Assembly (NCBI GenBank): GCA_002069815.1
Contig: MWCB01000012.1
Span: forward strand, 1 to 45,458
DNA from: Tenericutes bacterium ADurb.Bin239
GTDB taxonomy: Bacteria > Bacillota_I > Bacilli_A > RFN20 > CAG-826
Length of the DNA: 45,458 bases
Reading direction: 5' to 3'
In this document: positions 41,652-45,458 of the stretch, piece after piece
Layout: the number at the start of each line of letters is the position of its first letter
Numbering within the stretch: the stretch's first letter is position 1
Notes under the pieces: model-generated
Told to the model about the DNA's origin: nothing
Seen by the model: only the letters and a program-made list of their open reading frames with translations
Databases searched by the model: none
Program-made: the position numbers and the translations under genes

Positions 41652-42671
41652 ATGAAAAAAGTTGTTACCATTCAAGATATCGCTAATGAATTAGGACTAT
41701 CGCGAAACACCGTTGGGAAAGTTTTAAACGGTCATAAAGTTCCTGAAAAAACACGTAATTTAGTGCTACGAAAAGCAGTGGAAATGGGCTATAAAAATAT
41801 GGGCATTGTCGCTCAAAACCCTACTTTTCTCCAAAACCAAAGAATCTTATTATTTACTACTCACCCGCTCTTGCATAGTGACTTTTTTGCCGCATTAATT
41901 CGTGGAATTGAAAGCGTAGTAAGAACGTATAAATTTGAACTTATTCAATATACTTTTAGTGATGCTACCACTAACCGTGAACTAGCCGATTATCTTAAAA
42001 GTTTACAAATTAACGGCATCATTTGTATTGAATTATTTGATCGGGGACGTATCAATCATTTATTAAGTTTAAATATACCCACAGTTTTTATCGATTTTAT
42101 TAAAAATCCCGATAACATCAAAGGCAATTATGATGTAATCATGATGGAAAGTATTAATAGTGTTGCCGCTATTTGTAATAAATTAATTAGAGAGGCAAAC
42201 AAACAAAAATTTGCGTTCGTTGGTGACTTTGAGCATTGTCTTGGGTTTTATGAACGATTTCGCGGAATGCGCGAGGCGCTCTACACCGCTAAACTTCCTT
42301 ACGACCACACGCTCTCAATTTGTGAAGTTGACTCTTTTCCCTATGGTAATCCGGCTGAATTAACACGGTTACTCCGCGATAAAGAAAAAGCCGAAGTTTA
42401 TGTTTGCGCAAATGATGGCATCGCTATTTCGTTACTTCATTCGTTAAAGCGACTTAAGCTTCGCGTTCCCCACGACATAAGTGTCATCGGCTTTGATAAT
42501 ATTGTTGATGCGGGATTAGTAGCTCCAAGTCTTACAACCTTAAGTGTTGATAAAGAATATCTTGGCGTTACCGCAATAAAACTATTAATAGAACGGATTA
42601 ATAATCCACACGAAATTACAAAGACGGTCTATATTAATTCAGAAATTATTTATCGTGATTCGACGATTTAA
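41652..42671 (+). CDS. LacI-type regulator of the fructan-type locus
   Basis: 339-residue regulator with N-terminal helix-turn-helix (about 5-24, VTIQDIANELGLSRNTVGKVL) and a C-terminal sugar-sensing domain containing VIGFDNI near residue 280. The hinge region after GYKNMG lacks the usual P-N-x-x-A-R-x-L helix, so its DNA-binding mode may be unusual. It is divergent from the fructan transporter operon and should control it. A purine-rich AAGAAGG lies 11 bases before ATG 41652. It ends ten bases from the convergent lipoprotein gene, without a recognisable strong terminator. Confidence 0.88.
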   Translation: MKKVVTIQDIANELGLSRNTVGKVLNGHKVPEKTRNLVLRKAVEMGYKNMGIVAQNPTFLQNQRILLFTTHPLLHSDFFAALIRGIESVVRTYKFELIQYTFSDATTNRELADYLKSLQINGIICIELFDRGRINHLLSLNIPTVFIDFIKNPDNIKGNYDVIMMESINSVAAICNKLIREANKQKFAFVGDFEHCLGFYERFRGMREALYTAKLPYDHTLSICEVDSFPYGNPAELTRLLRDKEKAEVYVCANDGIAISLLHSLKRLKLRVPHDISVIGFDNIVDAGLVAPSLTTLSVDKEYLGVTAIKLLIERINNPHEITKTVYINSEIIYRDSTI

Positions 42672-42681
42672 TTATTTTAAA

Positions 42682-44799
42682 TTATACTTCCCATTGTAAG
42701 CGCGGAATTGAACCACTAAAATTCCAAACAAGCGGATCATATGGTAATTCAGTCATAAGCTCATCAATTGTATATCCCGTAATACCATCACCTCTTCCTG
42801 TAGCGGTATTACCAATGCGGTCAAGGGAGGTAAGGGTCTTGTTATAAGCACAATTTTCATAAATCGTTGCATGTGTTCCGCCCGGCGTTACACCAACAAA
42901 TGCCCCTTGAAATACATCCGTGCCTGTCACAAGCGGAATAGTATTCATCGCTAGACAATTAGTCATTAGATTATTATAACCTTCAACTCGGCCAACAAAG
43001 CCGCCAACGTGAACTAAAGACGTGGCGGTTGCTTTTACTTCGTCCATGGAATAAGCATCTTGAATACGACCACAACCCATGTAACCAATAAAACCACCGA
43101 CATAATTTGGTCCTGTCACCGCTCCCCACGCTTTTGATTCTTTAATTAGCGTATAATTATCTAACATTTGGCCAATAAAGCCACCGGTTGGTGATTGTTC
43201 ACCACCACTAACGGTAAGAGCGCCTCGCCCAGAGGAGCGGTTAATCGTTACGGCCTTATTTGATTGGCGAAGTAATCCAACAAAGCGCCCACTTATTGCG
43301 TTTGTGTTGCTAATACTGCCCCAATAGTGAACACTATCATAATTCGTACTCGTACTTTCACCCGCCACACCCCCAACTTTGGCAATACCGTTATTGGAAG
43401 TAACCGTAATATCCATTGTTATTGTGACATTAGTGAGACTAGCGTTTTTCATACTACCAGCTAAACCACCAATACACGGTTCAAAACTACTAGTGATGCT
43501 CGTTAATTCACCGCTTAGATTTAAGTTAGTGATAACCGCGCTATCAATAGTGCTAAAGAAACCAACGGCACTACTTGTACTATCAATCGTAATATCACGA
43601 ATTTCGTGACCGTTACCATCGAAGAAACCGTTAAAAGCAAGCGGTGTCCACGCACTTGTTAAGCTAATATCTGCGGTCAACCGATATGAGCCACACGCTA
43701 CTATATTCCGTAACTCCGCTTCTGTTCCAATCATTTGCACACGGAAATAATACTTTTCACTAAGACTTGAATGATAATTAACTTCGGAAATAGCTTTAAC
43801 TTGGACATACGTGCTCTGATCAATCGTTTGTTGCGATAAAGTATGACTATTTGTGTTTATCCGCGCATGCAAGGCACCATCTACATAAATTTGATAGGCC
43901 TCTGCATATGGCACGGCGTTAAAAGTTAAAACGTTGCCGTTTAATGCTAACCCGGTTGGCGTTTCTAAGGTAATTTTAGGAATAGTTATTTCCGTTGTTA
44001 CAATTTCCGAATCTAAATAACTTTGATCGATGACAAATGCTTGCACTTTAAACGTGACTACCCCAGGCGCACTATAGCCAACTTCAATACGATTAGTGTC
44101 GACAACTGACTCTTCATCATTAATCCACACACGATAACTACTAGCATTTTCGACTTCATCCCACCAAATAAAACCATTATAAAAGCGGATGTTAGTCGGT
44201 TTATCTAGTGTTGCTCTTGTGAAAAATTCTGGACTATATGCACTTGAACGTAAATAAGGATTAGTGGCAGTCGCTAAAACTTTAAGTCGTAATGAATCAT
44301 CACTAGTTAACGTAAAACTATTTTGCGCTACATACTGTTCAAGACCATCGTTAATCTTCACAACGTAACCAGTCGCTAGTGTTACTTCATCCCAATAAAT
44401 TGTCTTACCGACTTGCCGTAAATTTTGCGGAACGTCTAATGTTAAATAAGCTTCAAATGTTACCGCCGTGCTATAAGCGGAAGACATGGCATTATTAAGC
44501 GCTTTAACTTGCACAGTAATTACCCCGTAGCAAGTCGCAGGTAATAGCATACTATTTGTATTACAATTAAATTCTTCGTCATTAAGGAGCACAGTATAAC
44601 TTGTAGCCCCGCTAACGGCATCCCAACTAAGGGTACGGTCAGTGAGGGTAATGTTTTGCGGTACTTCTACATCAATATCAGCACTAGTGATAACACTAAT
44701 ACTTGATTCACCGCGAGCGGAACTTGATGTTTGCCTACATCCCGATAAAAGGAGTGCAACACTCGCTAAAGTTAGTAAAATGTATTTAAGTTTTTTCAT
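42682..44799 (-). CDS. Lipoprotein with fibronectin-III-like and GLUG repeats
   Basis: 705-residue surface lipoprotein. Lipobox LLSGC gives Cys21. Four FN3-like repeats (about 45-350) each open with a phrase like VPQNITLTDRTLSWDAV followed by A-x-x-Y-x-V/I-x-x-x. The C-terminal half (about 360-690) carries GLUG-type repeats: FNGFFDGNGHEI, IGGLAGS, VGGVAGES, GGFIGQM, VGGFIGYM, VGGFVGR, a beta-helix-like pattern seen in adhesins and polysaccharide-associated proteins. No catalytic residues recognised. AAGGAG lies seven bases before ATG 44799, and the gene follows a GH130-like gene by 11 bases, so the two form one unit. A surface adhesin or glycan-binding role is inferred. Confidence 0.8.
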   Translation of the reverse strand: MKKLKYILLTLASVALLLSGCRQTSSSARGESSISVITSADIDVEVPQNITLTDRTLSWDAVSGATSYTVLLNDEEFNCNTNSMLLPATCYGVITVQVKALNNAMSSAYSTAVTFEAYLTLDVPQNLRQVGKTIYWDEVTLATGYVVKINDGLEQYVAQNSFTLTSDDSLRLKVLATATNPYLRSSAYSPEFFTRATLDKPTNIRFYNGFIWWDEVENASSYRVWINDEESVVDTNRIEVGYSAPGVVTFKVQAFVIDQSYLDSEIVTTEITIPKITLETPTGLALNGNVLTFNAVPYAEAYQIYVDGALHARINTNSHTLSQQTIDQSTYVQVKAISEVNYHSSLSEKYYFRVQMIGTEAELRNIVACGSYRLTADISLTSAWTPLAFNGFFDGNGHEIRDITIDSTSSAVGFFSTIDSAVITNLNLSGELTSITSSFEPCIGGLAGSMKNASLTNVTITMDITVTSNNGIAKVGGVAGESTSTNYDSVHYWGSISNTNAISGRFVGLLRQSNKAVTINRSSGRGALTVSGGEQSPTGGFIGQMLDNYTLIKESKAWGAVTGPNYVGGFIGYMGCGRIQDAYSMDEVKATATSLVHVGGFVGRVEGYNNLMTNCLAMNTIPLVTGTDVFQGAFVGVTPGGTHATIYENCAYNKTLTSLDRIGNTATGRGDGITGYTIDELMTELPYDPLVWNFSGSIPRLQWEV

Positions 44800-44810
44800 A
44801 ATCATTCTCC

Positions 44811-45458
44811 TTAATGGGCCCGATGCGTTATTGTGGGGGTAATAACTAAGTAAAAAGACACAAGGTTAATTACTTCTTCCGTCGTCTTATCGACAACATA
44901 AGCTTTCAAGTAATAGTCATTACTAAAAGCACTTTCGGTTAAGTCTAACGTTTGCGAAATAGGAATCCCTGTCGCATATTTACCCAGAGGTAATTTACTA
45001 AAATGCGGAACACTATAGGATATTTTTAAGGGTGATGCAAATAACGGGTTTTCATTTAAATCATAACCTTCAACGATAAACTCAATTTCATAATCACTCT
45101 TATCATTTTCATAACGTTTATTAAGCGCTAAAGTTGAAATTTCTAAGTTGTCACCATCTTGATTAAAGGTTGCGGCACCAGCGCTAAAGTCGCCGCGAGC
45201 AGTGGCGAGTCCAACATACATATCACCGGCTCCATAATAGAAATACCATTTATTTTCATAGCGAATCATCGTATCCGCAAACATACATTTATTGAATAAA
45301 CCATAATCAATTTTATTCGTGTCCGTTGGATACATCGTTGGTTCATCTAAATCTAACCTGACGTTCGTTAATTCAAAAGGATTACTTTGCGTCGTCTTAA
45401 GTACTCCAAGCGCATAAAACCACCCACTTGCGTTTGGTTGTTGATGTTGAATAGCGGG
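44811..45458 (-). CDS. 3' part of a GH130-like glycoside phosphorylase or hydrolase (runs off the window)
   Basis: The frame is open from the window edge to TAA at 44811, giving about 215 C-terminal residues. The segment GWFYALGVL...LDLDEPTMYP and then KWYFYYGAGDMYVGLATARG match the end of the five-bladed propeller of GH130 proteins, where YYGAaD and the P-x-x-x-P strand are typical. After it comes an extra beta-rich domain of about 110 residues, not usual for GH130. The ATG at 45335 is internal, not a start. Whether it is secreted cannot be seen. Family call is moderate, because GH43-like propellers end similarly. Confidence 0.6.
   Translation of the reverse strand, partial: PAIQHQQPNASGWFYALGVLKTTQSNPFELTNVRLDLDEPTMYPTDTNKIDYGLFNKCMFADTMIRYENKWYFYYGAGDMYVGLATARGDFSAGAATFNQDGDNLEISTLALNKRYENDKSDYEIEFIVEGYDLNENPLFASPLKISYSVPHFSKLPLGKYATGIPISQTLDLTESAFSNDYYLKAYVVDKTTEEVINLVSFYLVITPTITHRAH

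Noticed and set aside
1-45458. CRISPR arrays, rRNA genes, insertion sequences, replication origin
   Set aside because: No regularly spaced repeats, rRNA-like sequence, transposase gene or DnaA-box cluster was found.

Overview
The window is AT-rich, densely packed bacterial DNA. About 30 of the 34 protein-coding loci read leftward (minus strand). Strong AAGGAG-type ribosome binding sites, LacI regulators, a CcpA-type cre site, lipoproteins with serine-rich linkers, CUT1 sugar transporters without their own ATPase and a LicD protein all point to the Bacillota. The nearest fit is the Bacilli/Mollicutes-related lineages (Erysipelotrichia, RF39, Acholeplasma or Izemoplasma-like). This placement is inferred from gene content, not from a marker gene. 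The genetic code looks standard: all tryptophans seen use TGG, and TGA serves as a rare stop.

Layout. 1-2.05 kb: a truncated tRNA-Pro, a GT4 glycosyltransferase, a decayed intergenic stretch and a tRNA-Arg. 2.1-7.3 kb: a BMP-type nucleoside ABC importer (binding lipoprotein, double ATPase, two permeases). 7.4-10.6 kb: cell-surface or glycolipid genes (acyltransferase, a second GT4, LicD). 10.6-14.5 kb: class I fructose-bisphosphate aldolase, a DUF975 membrane gene broken by an in-frame stop, galactokinase and aldose epimerase.

14.6-28.5 kb is an arabinan-type locus. It has three lipoprotein GH43 arabinanase-like enzymes, a multi-CBM lipoprotein, a sugar-binding lipoprotein, two CUT1 permeases, a cytosolic GH2, a lipoprotein with two CBM9-like domains and a divergent LacI regulator. 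Two promoters show matching palindromic operators. One of them also carries a cre site between its -35 and -10 boxes.

28.5-42.7 kb holds a small membrane protein and a fructan-type locus of about 12 kb, read as one tight operon: LplB/LplC-like permeases, an LplA-like binding lipoprotein, a DUF624 protein, a CBM surface protein interrupted by an in-frame TGA, a multi-CBM lipoprotein, and three GH32-type proteins (one cytosolic, two lipoproteins). A divergent LacI-type regulator sits at its head. 42.7-45.5 kb: a lipoprotein with fibronectin-III-like and GLUG repeats, and the 3' part of a GH130-like protein that leaves the window.

Working model: the two loci are parallel surface glycan-harvesting systems. 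Lipid-anchored CBM proteins hold the polysaccharide, lipid-anchored hydrolases cut it, and the binding lipoprotein with two permeases imports the fragments, powered by an ATPase encoded elsewhere. Cytosolic GH2 or GH32 finishes the cleavage. This resembles in logic, not in homology, the Sus systems of Bacteroidota.
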